Source: Patella vulgata (taxonomy: Eukaryota > Mollusca > Gastropoda > Patellidae). From it: DNA of 64,000 bases. A program made the position numbers and the translations under genes. How positions within the stretch are numbered: the stretch's first letter is position 1; each line of letters starts with the position of its first letter. The stretch is taken from contig NC_065879.2 of NCBI RefSeq assembly GCF_932274485.2, forward strand, positions 19,580,591-19,644,590. Reading direction: 5' to 3'. The notes beneath the pieces are model-generated. The model did not search any database, was not told where the DNA came from, and saw nothing but the letters and a program-made list of their open reading frames with translations. Positions 1 to 11,700 of this stretch are shown piece after piece.

Positions 1-190
1 CATAAAGCTATTTCACACACACAGTCAGCTTTACACTGGACATACATAAGTACAAATTAGATGATTCTTGGTGATTTTAGGTTTGTTTTTTATTTAAGAA
101 TTTTCGAACGGAGATTTAATATTGAATGAATGTGAAAGAATTTATGGCTACATATGCAAACTTAAAAGAAAACTGGGTTACAATTTTACC
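1..190. mobile_element. Partial copy of the fold-back MITE family
   Basis: The sequence resembles the left or right arm of the complete fold-back element at 59188-59655 ('gtacaaattagatgattcttggtgatttt', shortened here: ATGATT...GGTGATTTTA, then AACTGGGTTACA). It is diverged and cut by the window edge. Confidence 0.4.
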
Positions 191-347
191 CACTGAACCA
201 CTATGGCTCCTAGCCAGGGAACAAAATAACAGTCGACAATTTTTGCTAATCAAATCAAATAAATCGCAAACTGCGATGTGAACCCGGTAATTTGGCCCCT
301 TCTACTAGTAAAATATAAATCAAGAATTAGTTTAAGTATTTATGTAC

Positions 348-3300
348 CTCTGTGAGGATGGTAACTGATGATGGTTTATTGGCCTGTACTGGTTGTAAAC
401 CTGATTTTTTACTGTCTGTCGTCACCAGATTCTCTATATCATGTAGAGGTATAATAACGTCTGCTTCTCTACCTTCACCTCCTGCACCACCTGATTCAAA
501 TAGAACAAAATCAAATAGGGTTTAACATCCCACTCTTCAGCTCCGACTGGGCTAATGATAACAGTTCAAGTAATACAAGATAGGTTGCCAGGCAACAAAA
601 CAAAAGCCCACAGCAGCTAAATCGTCCGAGTCGTCAACAAAGGTTGTCACATATTTATTCTTTTGTAGGTAATTAGGGGAATTTAATAGACAATTTCTTT
701 CAGATGACATTACAATTTTCGTCGTTTGAGGGTTCACAAGGTTCTAAAAACTAAAACAAGGGCCATAACTCTGGAAGTAATCTACAGAAATTGTTGAAAT
801 TCAACAGGCTTTTTCGTTTTACTAACTCAAATAATGCATATAAATTTCATACAGATCGGATGATAACTTTTGTCGTTCAAACATTCATAAGGTTCAACAA
901 AGTAAAACAAGGGCCATAACTCTAGATGTAATTTACAGAAATTTGCTGAAACTCAATAGACTTGTTAGTTTTACTAATTTAAACGATACATATAAATTTC
1001 ATATAGATCGGATAATAACTTTTGTCGTTAGAGCATTCACAAGGTACAACAAAGTAAAACAAGGGCCATAACTCACGGCGTAATAAAGGGAAATTGCTGA
1101 AATTCAATAGGCTTCTTCGTTGCACTAATTTAAATGATGCATATCAATTTCAAACAGATCGTATGATCACTGTTGTCATTAGAGCTTTCACAAGATTCAA
1201 CAAAGTGAAACAAGGGTCACAACTCTAGATGTAATTAACAGAAATTGCTGGAATTTAATAGGCTTCTTTGTTTTACTAATTTAAATGATGCATACAAATT
1301 TCATACAGATCGGTTGATAACTTTTGTCGTTAGAGCGTTCACAAGGTACAACAAAGTGAAACAAGGGCCATAACTTCAGAAGAAATTAACGGAAGTTATT
1401 GAAATTAAAAAGGCTTCTTCATCTCACTAATACAAACAACATATATAAATTTCAAAACAATCAGAAGATAAATGTAGTCTGTAGAGTGTTCACAAGAAAT
1501 TGTGGACGACGGACGGACGGGGGCGACGGCAATATACGACCACATTTCCATATGGGCGTATAAAAATGAAATAGGTTTAAAGGAGCTAAATCGCTAATAT
1601 TTATGGCCTAGAAATTGACACAAATGGTTCGAAATGCATATAATAATGTAATATGAATGTATATAAACTGATTTACTTTCAATCGTTTCTGTTTTACTGT
1701 AATTTCTAAAAACCCTAGAAGTCTCATTGAATTGCAATCTTTTGCTTCTGGTTATTCCAGTCTACACTAGTAGTAATTATTGTCCATGCTCTCCAGATAA
1801 GAATATGACGTCACCGTTTGACATGAATTGTGGAATATATCTAGACTCGTTCTTTGAGTCCCTTGTTACAAATGGCGCTGAAACTATTATGGTACACGGT
1901 AAAATGTTTAGTTTGTCTTAAATATTGGATATCAGAAGCCCATCTTTTCACAGTAAGATAACATCATTGTTGATTTAAACTGACCAATAATTCTTGTTTT
2001 CAATGTCGAAGTTTGTGGATGATACTGATTGTCAGTTCGGCACATGCGTTGTACTCTGAAATTCTCCTTTTCACTTGATTGACACCCCATAGTATCCCCA
2101 TAGTCAATGTAAAGTTTTCAGAATGATGCAATTGATGATTTCCTTACCTGAACGTTCGACGACCGGTTCTTGATCATCATCTTCTGTTAAGTCAATCGTT
2201 GTTCCGTATGATGACCCAAAGTTACCTCCCCTTCTCACTAATTTATTCGTAACAGGATCCATAACATACTGAAATGTACCTAGATCAATATTAGCCTCTT
2301 CCAGTGAACTTCGTATTAAATCTAACTCAGCACTTGTCTTGGGTTTGGGTTCGGTGTAAAATAGCCCCGTCTCTGGATCTAGTTCTCCGACAAATTGAGG
2401 TGTTTGAGGCTGTAAGGGAGGTTCTTGTAATGGCGGATCTTCTTGGTGTTCAGTTGTTTTAAACGTTTCATCCCTTCTCTCCTCGTTATCTTTCAATATC
2501 TCTGGTAAATCAATCGGGACATTTCTCTCCACTATAACAGCTGGGGTTGGTGGTGGGGTGGTTGGCATCGTGGATTCAACTTTCTCCTGAAATTGTGGAG
2601 AAAAATATCAATGTCTTTGTGAGAGGCCCCGGAGAAAACTGACAGGGTTGGACACAGGCCACCTAACTCTCTGTCACGTTCTAGCCAGGCATAGAAACCA
2701 AGCCACTAGATTCAATGAGAGACATTATTATCTAAATGGCAGACATTATCGTTAAACCATTCGGCCACCCAACGTCCCCTTGTTGAATCGAGGATACAAT
2801 ATAGGATGACCTTAGCCTATATTCAGGCCTAGATGTAGACTGATGAGAAAAATAACAAACCATATTTCTGAAACAGCTTACCTAGAGTTGTGTTGCTATA
2901 GTGTACTGTGGGTATATTTATCAAACAGCTTACCTTGAGTTGTGGTTGTGTTGCTATAGTATACTGTGGTTTTATTTCTCTAGTTGCACTACTGGTCACA
3001 CTGACTGAAGCAGGGTTCGTTTGTTCTATCAACGACATAGCTTGTTCTACAAAATAATCAAATAGGGTTGAACAGGGTACTTGGCTGGGGGAGTCACAGT
3101 GACTCAGTGATTTAGACGCTGACCTGCCAACCAGGAGGTCTCGGATTTTCTCCTGGTATTGGCCGAGAAAGTTCCTCAAGAATTAGCCTCGTCAATCATG
3201 CAGGATCGAAGGCCTGTCTAGTCCTGTGTATACGATGGCATGCATTTAACTCTTAACTGACCCTTATAGTGTTACCATTAAGTAACCATGACGACAAATG

Positions 3301-6300
3301 TTGACAAACCTGCTTTCTCAAATGCAATGTTCCTAGCATAATGAGAGTTACTTCCCTTATAAACAGATGACTTTCATTTGTTTACTTTCTATTTGACATT
3401 TTGACAGTTAACAATCGTACAGTTTCTTCTTAATAAATGATAATAAAATGGTGATATGTCTAGGTCTATACGAAAATCTTCTGCTTATAATAATATCATG
3501 ATTTATATAGCACTTGATTACAAAACATTTAGTTCCTAATGCGCTATCAAGTATTTCCTCTTTGGTCACATCAAACTATTTTTAAAAAAAAGATGGGTTT
3601 TTGATCTTGACTTGAATGTTTTGATAGATTTGGATTGTCTAATTTTTAACAGGGTTCCCGCGGCTTCATCAAACATTTTTTCAAGGATATTCAAGGATAA
3701 ATATACGTCAAATTCAAGGATTTTCAAGGACATTTTTTAGCCTAAAGTTACAATTTTTCATCTTAAAAATAACCAAAACATTACCAACTATCGTTATAAA
3801 ACTTCTAATCTAAACGGGATTTTCATATCAACTTACTATTATTACCAATTTGAAACAAAATTAAGGATCTCAACTGAAATTCAAGGATATTTTCCTATTT
3901 CCGCGAAATTCAAGGATATTCAAGACCTTGAAAATGAAATTTTAAATTTAAGGATATTCAAGGATTTTCAAGGACCGCGGGAACCCTGTTTAATTGGTAA
4001 CTGGTTACAGGGATATGGTGCTGCAAACGCAAAAGATCGTTAGCTGACTTCAAGCCCGACGGTTTTTAGGAGATCAGGAATATCAAGGGTGTCAAAAGCC
4101 GCAGAAAGGTCAGGTGAGTTACCTACCAAGTCACCAAGTGTCTATCTACATTAATTGAGTTACCAAGATTATATATATATGAATTGAGTTAATGAGTTAC
4201 CAAGAGTATATCTACATTAAATGAATTACCTACCAAGATTATATCTATATGAAATGAATTACCTACAAAGAGTATATCTACATTAAATGAGTTACCTACA
4301 CAGAATATATCTACATTAAATGAGTGACCTACAAAGTGTATATCTATATGAAATGAATTACCTACAAAGAGTATATCTACATTAAATGAGTGACCTACCA
4401 AGAGTATATCTACATTAAATGAGTGACCTACCAAGAGTATAATAATGTTCTGATGTAGATGTTTCTTCTGGTTGTTCAGTTGTTTGATCTAATTCTAAAA
4501 CCTCATTACTAAAAATACAAAATAACATAATAATATAACTAGCTTTACCAGATAAACACTGTACTATACTTTTCAAAAAAGTAGGGGATATTCAGAAACA
4601 ATACAAAACTGCGGAAATGCACTGCTGTTTTTATTAGAGGTCACCAGCGTGTGTTAATAACAGGCCAAATGCCTACACATGAACATAAACAGTTCATATG
4701 GGCGGCTTATCTGACGGACCCATTTCACTTGCAAAGAGATACACCGTCAAAAGTGAAAATAAACACTATACTATAACTAGTTTCACTATAACTAGCTTTA
4801 CCGAATAGACCTTGTACTATAACTAGCTTCACCAAATAAACTTTGTACAGTGGACTCTGTCACATCCGACATCGTGCGGGATCGTTACAATAATTCGGAA
4901 CACACAGCATTTCGGAATACCGAGTTTTCTCCAAAACCGGAAATACTGTAACTTCGAAAACCGGAAGTATTTTTATATTGTAGCTTCGAATCACCAGAAT
5001 GCTATTCCCTTTATAAATGATAAACTTTTCTGTACTTTCAAAATTTTATTATATTAAATAATTAACAATAACAATGCATGCGTACAATATATTCATAAAT
5101 CGTTTACATGTAATATCAATGCATGCGTACAATATATTTATAAATATCAATGCATGTAATCGTTTAAAGTAGTTTGCTTAGTTAAGATTACCGGAAGCAT
5201 ATCGTAAGGCGGAGTCCTGGGCAACATCTTCTAACAAATGAATTGTTGCGATCATCTTTTCGTCCTTAATCTGTGCGAAGTGTTTAATGTCGTGGAGCAT
5301 GCTTAGGAATTTTGAATAGGTCAAGTCGGTCGTTAATGTATATTCTTCATCGTCCCCGTCTTCAGTCAATTGTCATTTATAATCTGTCGTTCTATGTCCA
5401 GTTTTTCAAGCCAATCAAAGTAAACGGCACTTGTCATCCAAGCTTTGCGATTGGCCGACCAATTGACTGGCAGGTAGATCTTGTTCACTCCCTTAAAACA
5501 ACTCTGGTTCACTGCTTTACCGATCAAAGTAATCAACACAGTTTTAATCTCACCGATAATTGATTGGTGATTACTTGTTAATGTTTTCTGACTTCACACC
5601 CATTGAGTTTTAATCTCACCGATAATTGGATGCTTCACACCCACCGTTTGAAGTACGGATTATACGGTGTCGATTCAATGGAAATTATGTGACGGGACGG
5701 CTGATTGATTTCGGAATCCGGAACATACAGAATTCGGATTTACCAGCGATTTTTTGGCTGAAGTAATAAGGAAATAAATCGGGACATGAAAATCATACCG
5801 GATGTCACAGCAATCCGGAGTGATCAGAGATCGGATGTGACAGAGACCACTGTACTATAACTAGCTTTACCAAATAAACCTTGTACTATAACTAGCTTTA
5901 CCAAATAAACCTTGTACTATAACTAGCTTTACAAAATAAACACTATACTATAACTAGCTTCACCAAATAAACCTTGTACTATAACTAGCTTTACCAAATA
6001 AATCTTGTACTGTAACTGGCTTTACAAAATAAACACTATACTATAACTAGCTTCACCAAATAAACACGTTACTATAACTAGCTTCACCAATTTAAATGCC
6101 AGTGCCGGATCTACTTTCAGACACCTTGAAAGCTGAACCCTAGAGCCTCAAGAACTGGGTGGCATCCGGCCAAGGTGTAAAATATTTTTACCATAAGCCT
6201 TTCTTACATGCACTGTAGTCTTAAACAACTGTCATCATCATCCTCATCCTGGCCTTTTCTCAAACAGACCTCAATCTTCCTTTTGTCTATTTCTGCAAAT

Positions 6301-8659
6301 AACCATCTCCATCAGTCCCATAGGTGAAGAAAAGTAGGATGTGAAACCCTGTTGCAATTCATTTCTGCAACTATACTATTCAAAAAAAGTAGGGGATATT
6401 TGATTTTGGGGGCATAATACTAAAATATGCAAATGACTACGAAAAAAGTCACTATAGAACCTAACAGAAGAAACATTTCCAGTTACATGTGACGCCCAAA
6501 CGCACCAATAGCTACCGCATGGAATGCAGGTGATGCTTGGGATCATCATGGGGGTCCAACCCAAGATTTGCACGACTCTGACTTTGAATGTTACAGTCAT
6601 TGTGGCATTGAATTCCAGGGTGGAAACATCAGTTTAATTGTTTTAGTGACCAGAAAACAAATTTTGATATGCGTCGGCTTACCCAAAATGAAAGGTTACG
6701 TGCCCTTGGCATGCTACAGATCGGCACAACACAGGCGGTTGTGGCGCGGACGATGAATGTTTCTCAGTCTGTCATAAGCAGGCTATGGTCCAGATACCGT
6801 GATACACAATCTGTACAGGACAGACCACGCTCAGGTCGACCAAGGGCGACAACTCAAGCCCAGGATCGATTTATCCGTACCTTGGCCTTGAGAAATCGTG
6901 TCATCACAGCAAATCAGATCAGCGCTCGTCTTCAAACAGACACTGGTGTGAGAGTGAGTGGCCAGACGATTTGGAATCGACTGCATAGGGGTCACCTTCG
7001 CGCCCGACGTCCTCGAGCGATCCCTTGTTTGAGAGATCATCACATTCAGGCAAGACGTCGTTAGTGTAGGGATCGTCAACACTGGGATAATCGACGCTGG
7101 AGCAATGTGATGTTTTCAGATGAGTCAAGGTTCACTGTTGATTTTTTGGACAGACGTAGGAGGGTGTGGCGTCGTCGAAACGAGCGCTTCCAAGACGTTA
7201 ACGTCATCAGACATGATTGATTTGGGGGTGGTTCTGTTATGGTGTGGGGAGGCATCACTGTTGCTGGAAGAACGGCTTTACATGTTGTTGCAGGGCGTGT
7301 TACAGGCCAGTACTACCGGGACAACATCTTGGCAGTCCATGTTGTGCCGTTCGCACGACGTCATGGCCACCGTTTCATCTTCCAGGATGACAACGCAAGA
7401 TGTCACAGGGCCAGGATCGTTACAGGTTACCTCCAACAACAGAACATCACCACATTACCTTGGCCAGCATCGAGCATGTCTGGGACATGCTTGTCTGGGA
7501 CATGCTTGGACAGAGGTTACGTCAACGTCAACAACGTCCTGCCAATGTCCAAGAACTTGCTGCTGCGTTGCAACAGGAATGGGACAATCTGGACCAAAAT
7601 GACCTTAGACGTCTCATTAGGAGTATGCCACGTCGGATCAATGCTTGTTTGGCAAACAGAGGAGGATTTACCCGTTACTGACTTGGTTGTGATGCTGTGG
7701 TAACTTTGCTGTTTGACCCCGGGTATCATTTTACCCTTATAATGGTCAGTCTGTGCCTTACTTAGTCTAACGATCATTTGGAATAAATCGATGAATGTGA
7801 ACTTCATTTCATTTTGTCATTTGTTTCTTTGTCAGTTTCATTAGGTGACTTTAATAACACTTAAAAATCAAATATCCCCTACTTTTTTTGAATAGTATAT
7901 TTTCATCCCACAAAATTTTTGTGAACAATGTTCCGAGGTCCTGATACTTTTTCAACCTCTGCAGCGTCCAATCCATCACTTACCTATGATTATCAGCAGG
8001 CTTGTCCTCTATTTCAGCTTGCGTCTGTTGAGCAGATGACATTCCTAATATGGCCTGTAGAGTAGCCTGATCGGTTGTTCCGCTAGCTGCGAGAGCCTGG
8101 GCCTGTTCTTCTGTTACATCATATTCAAACCATTCGTTACCACCAACCGTATTGACCACTTGTCCTGCCATTATTAAATAAAGATAATCAAACATATGGC
8201 TTCTTGTCAAGCGAGAGAGAGAGTGAGAGAGAGATGGTGTTTAATGTCCACTGGACACAAATTAGGTCATTTTGGAACTAACATTTTATTTCAATAATTC
8301 ATTTGCGTGTAAGGGTCTTTAGTGGGAGGAAAGCGGAGGAACCAGAGAAAACCCAGGAGGTTGGACAGACGGAAGATGTCTTTGTTAAAATACTGAATTC
8401 TTGCATATGAAGCAGCATAAAAAAACCTAATCTGCACAATAAAAAGTATTAAATTGTTAAATGAGTGTACCTGGTGATGAATCAGTAACTGTATCAGGTA
8501 CTATACCAGCAGCTTGTATTAATTCAGCTAATAACGACGAGGTACGACCTTCACTCTCGGCTTTATTTCTGGGTACCGCAGCCCCACCCTAAAAATAAAA
8601 ACAATCATTATATCGTCATTAAAATTCCTTTATTTCTAGATACCTCAGTACCACCCTAA

Positions 8660-8707
<48 letters not shown>

Positions 8708-11700
8708 TTGGTTCAATTCTATTTCAATTATTTGATTGCATATAGGGGTCTTTAACAGTGGGAGGAAACTGAGGGACCCGGAGAAAACCCACAAAGTTTA
8801 CTCCTTGTCACGTACAAGCTTGGAATCTAATTACAGCACCGCTTTACTTAATGCCAGACCTTGTGATCAAACGTGCATGCGTTAAAACTATCTCACAACC
8901 CAACCCTCTAAGATAAGGGGTTGGACAGGCAACCCTATTCCTTGTTATATTAAAGCAAAAGAAAAATAAGAAAAACCAATATACTTACCAGTTTACTCTG
9001 TCCGCCTGTAGATGCTGTTGTTATGATAACTTTACGTTCACCTATTTTACCTGAGGGTAAGGTTGATGTTGATTGGCTAATATTAACCCCTGGGTTTCCT
9101 TCCTGTTTCTGTATAAATGTAACCAATTCCTAAAACATTTATTATTTGTTCCAATAAATCCATTTTTAATTTTTTAAATCCAATAACCTAATTTTGAGCA
9201 TATCCTGTTTATATTATACTGAAAGAAAATGAACCATTTTTGGACTTCGGGGAACTCAAGATCTGACTAGCAACTGGCCTTAAAATATTTATCGAGACTC
9301 AATAGTCGTGATAACTGCGCTTGAAAGAGTAAATTATTCGAGTTGCGTTGAGGGGACATAACACTAACCTGCTTAATTCAGCATAAATTGCCAACTCATT
9401 TGATAACAGGACTTAGGATTTGTGAAGACTTGAAACTCGACTCAGTACTAAAGTCAGTGACTTGTATTGGACTTAAGATGTGGCGACTTTGGGATTCGAT
9501 TTGGACTATAGCTTCCACGACATGTTCAGACCATTGCCAATGACTATATAAAAGGAATAGCCGAACAATCTCACTTAAGCCTGAGGAGTTTGCATAAACT
9601 CAGCACAAACTTGGTCATTTTGGGACTAAAATATGGTTCAATTTAATCTCATTTATTCGCTTGCATGTGGTGGTCTCAGAGAAAACCCACGAGGTTGGAC
9701 AGGCTACCCTACTCTTTGTCATGTACAAATGGGGAATCGAAAACCATGCCTTTTGACACAATGACAGACCTTATGATGCAACGTGCACACATTAACCATT
9801 TGGCCACCCAATCCCCGCATACAAAAGAAAATAATAGAATCACTAACCTTTTCAAAAGCTGTAGGATTAGCGAGAACTGTAGAGGATGATTTAGATATCA
9901 TGGTAGGAGTATGGGGACGGCGTTGTTGAGTTTTCTGGACAACAATAACATTTGGTTTCGATACTAAAAAAGAAAGAAATGGAGAACAAATATTTCAACC
10001 ATCAGACTATTTGTGTTGATCAAGACATTTATACCAGGGATGCTATTTCAAACATTTTTAGTTGGATCCAGAATTAGGTCACTAGAAATTTTTGTCTGCT
10101 TCAGGAAATAAGGTCAATAAGCTTCCATTCCCTTTGATGGATTTTCAATAGAAATATCTCTTATGTTATATAGCATATCGTCTTTTAAATAATGTTTATG
10201 ATTAGTTCAAAATCCGATGACACGATGGATGTTACTAAAAATAGAATAAAATAGAATGGACGGCACCTATCAATTAGACAATTAGAAAAAAATTACAACA
10301 TCCTGGTCCTTTTCAATTTTCTGATTGGTTAATAGAACAGAAACCTAAACTAAGTATGAAAGCTAAATTCAGTTTTAATTGACCAATAATCTCATTAAAA
10401 TACAGATCTTTACAATATTTTAGGCCATATAAAAAACAATCGGTTTCTCAGATAATCCAGCGGTCTATTTAATTATTGCACATAAAATTATTTAGCCAGG
10501 TCACAGGAAGCAACTCTATTACAAACTTGAATGAATCCAGAAATGTGACATAGGCTCATTTATCAAGTATGCAACCCTGATAAATGTAACTGACAAATAT
10601 AATTGATACTGGATAATTTAGGCTACACATTCCTATAAACAACATGAGAGATAAATTTAGCGCTCTTTGAAATTTAACGTAATTGTTTATAAGAAGTCAT
10701 TTCGCCCAGTAATGATCCTTTGACAAAATAAAAACACAAGAATAAAAAACTCCCTCCAGTGTTAGATGTTTTTTCGTAAGGATTGTCTGATAACCAGATT
10801 ATTTTTTTTGTATGGCCTTACTTTTCATAGATAGTCTGGCATATTTGTAATATAAGAGAGAAATGGGTTTAACGTCCACTCGATACAAACTAGGTGATTT
10901 CAGACTAACAGATAGTTCAATTTTATTTCAATATTTCACTTCCACTTCCATGTAGGGGTCTTTAGCAGTGAGAAGAAATCGCAGGACCCAGGGAGAAACC
11001 CCTTGTGGTTGGACAGGCGACCCTACGCCTTGTCACGTAAAAAGCTGGGCATCGAAACTAGGCCACTTGACTCAATGACAGACCTTATGATTTCACGTGC
11101 ATGCTTTGAACCACTAGACCACCCAACCCCCTATTTGTAATATAATATCGTATTACCTGTGGTGCCACCTGCTGTTTTTACTGCCGTTAAATGTAATGTT
11201 TTAGGATTGACAGTAACTACATTTGGCTTTGTTGTTGTGATTACACGGCCACCAGGTGTTGAAATATTCAATACTTTTGACGTCTGTGAACCTAGAAAAA
11301 TAATCAACTTATGATATTTAGAGCACTCCAGGTGAATCTACACGCTAACTGTCAGACATATTGGTGGAAGAAACACTCGCGTAATAAAAGATGTCGGCCT
11401 GTAAATCTTATTAAATTATCTATCACTGAACAACAATAACAATACCTATTTGCGACAGGTATAGCGTCTGCCAGGATTTGAACCTGTCATCTTTAGTGAA
11501 GAAGATATACAGTACAGACTATGCAGTCAGTCATAATGGCTGCTCAATAGAGTACCAAAGGTTATAGGTCACATGATGTTTTTGTATTGTAGTAAGTGGA
11601 GCATTAACTTTGATGGAATTGTGTGCAATATGTGTAGTTTAATGGTTGAGTGCAAGACATTAAAGTAATATATTGATATTGCACGAGGGATATATCTATA

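Noticed and set aside
4189-4434. Open frame encoding an 11-residue repeat peptide (VGNSFNVDILF type)
   Set aside because: It is a by-product of the 33-base minisatellite formed from the EMSY exon 15 donor; it is not in the EMSY frame and has no independent start context.
4182-4441. CRISPR-like array of evenly spaced repeats
   Set aside because: Repeats are contiguous without unique spacers and lie in a eukaryotic intron.
7120-7703. Several overlapping plus-strand frames of 90-160 codons
   Set aside because: They are shadow frames within the decayed Tc1-like transposase; only the frame carrying FSDESRF and FQDDNARCHRA motifs is meaningful.
10855-11133. tRNA gene, because of A- and B-box-like sequences
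   Set aside because: No cloverleaf with an anticodon arm can be drawn; the head belongs to a multi-copy SINE with a (TC)n tail.
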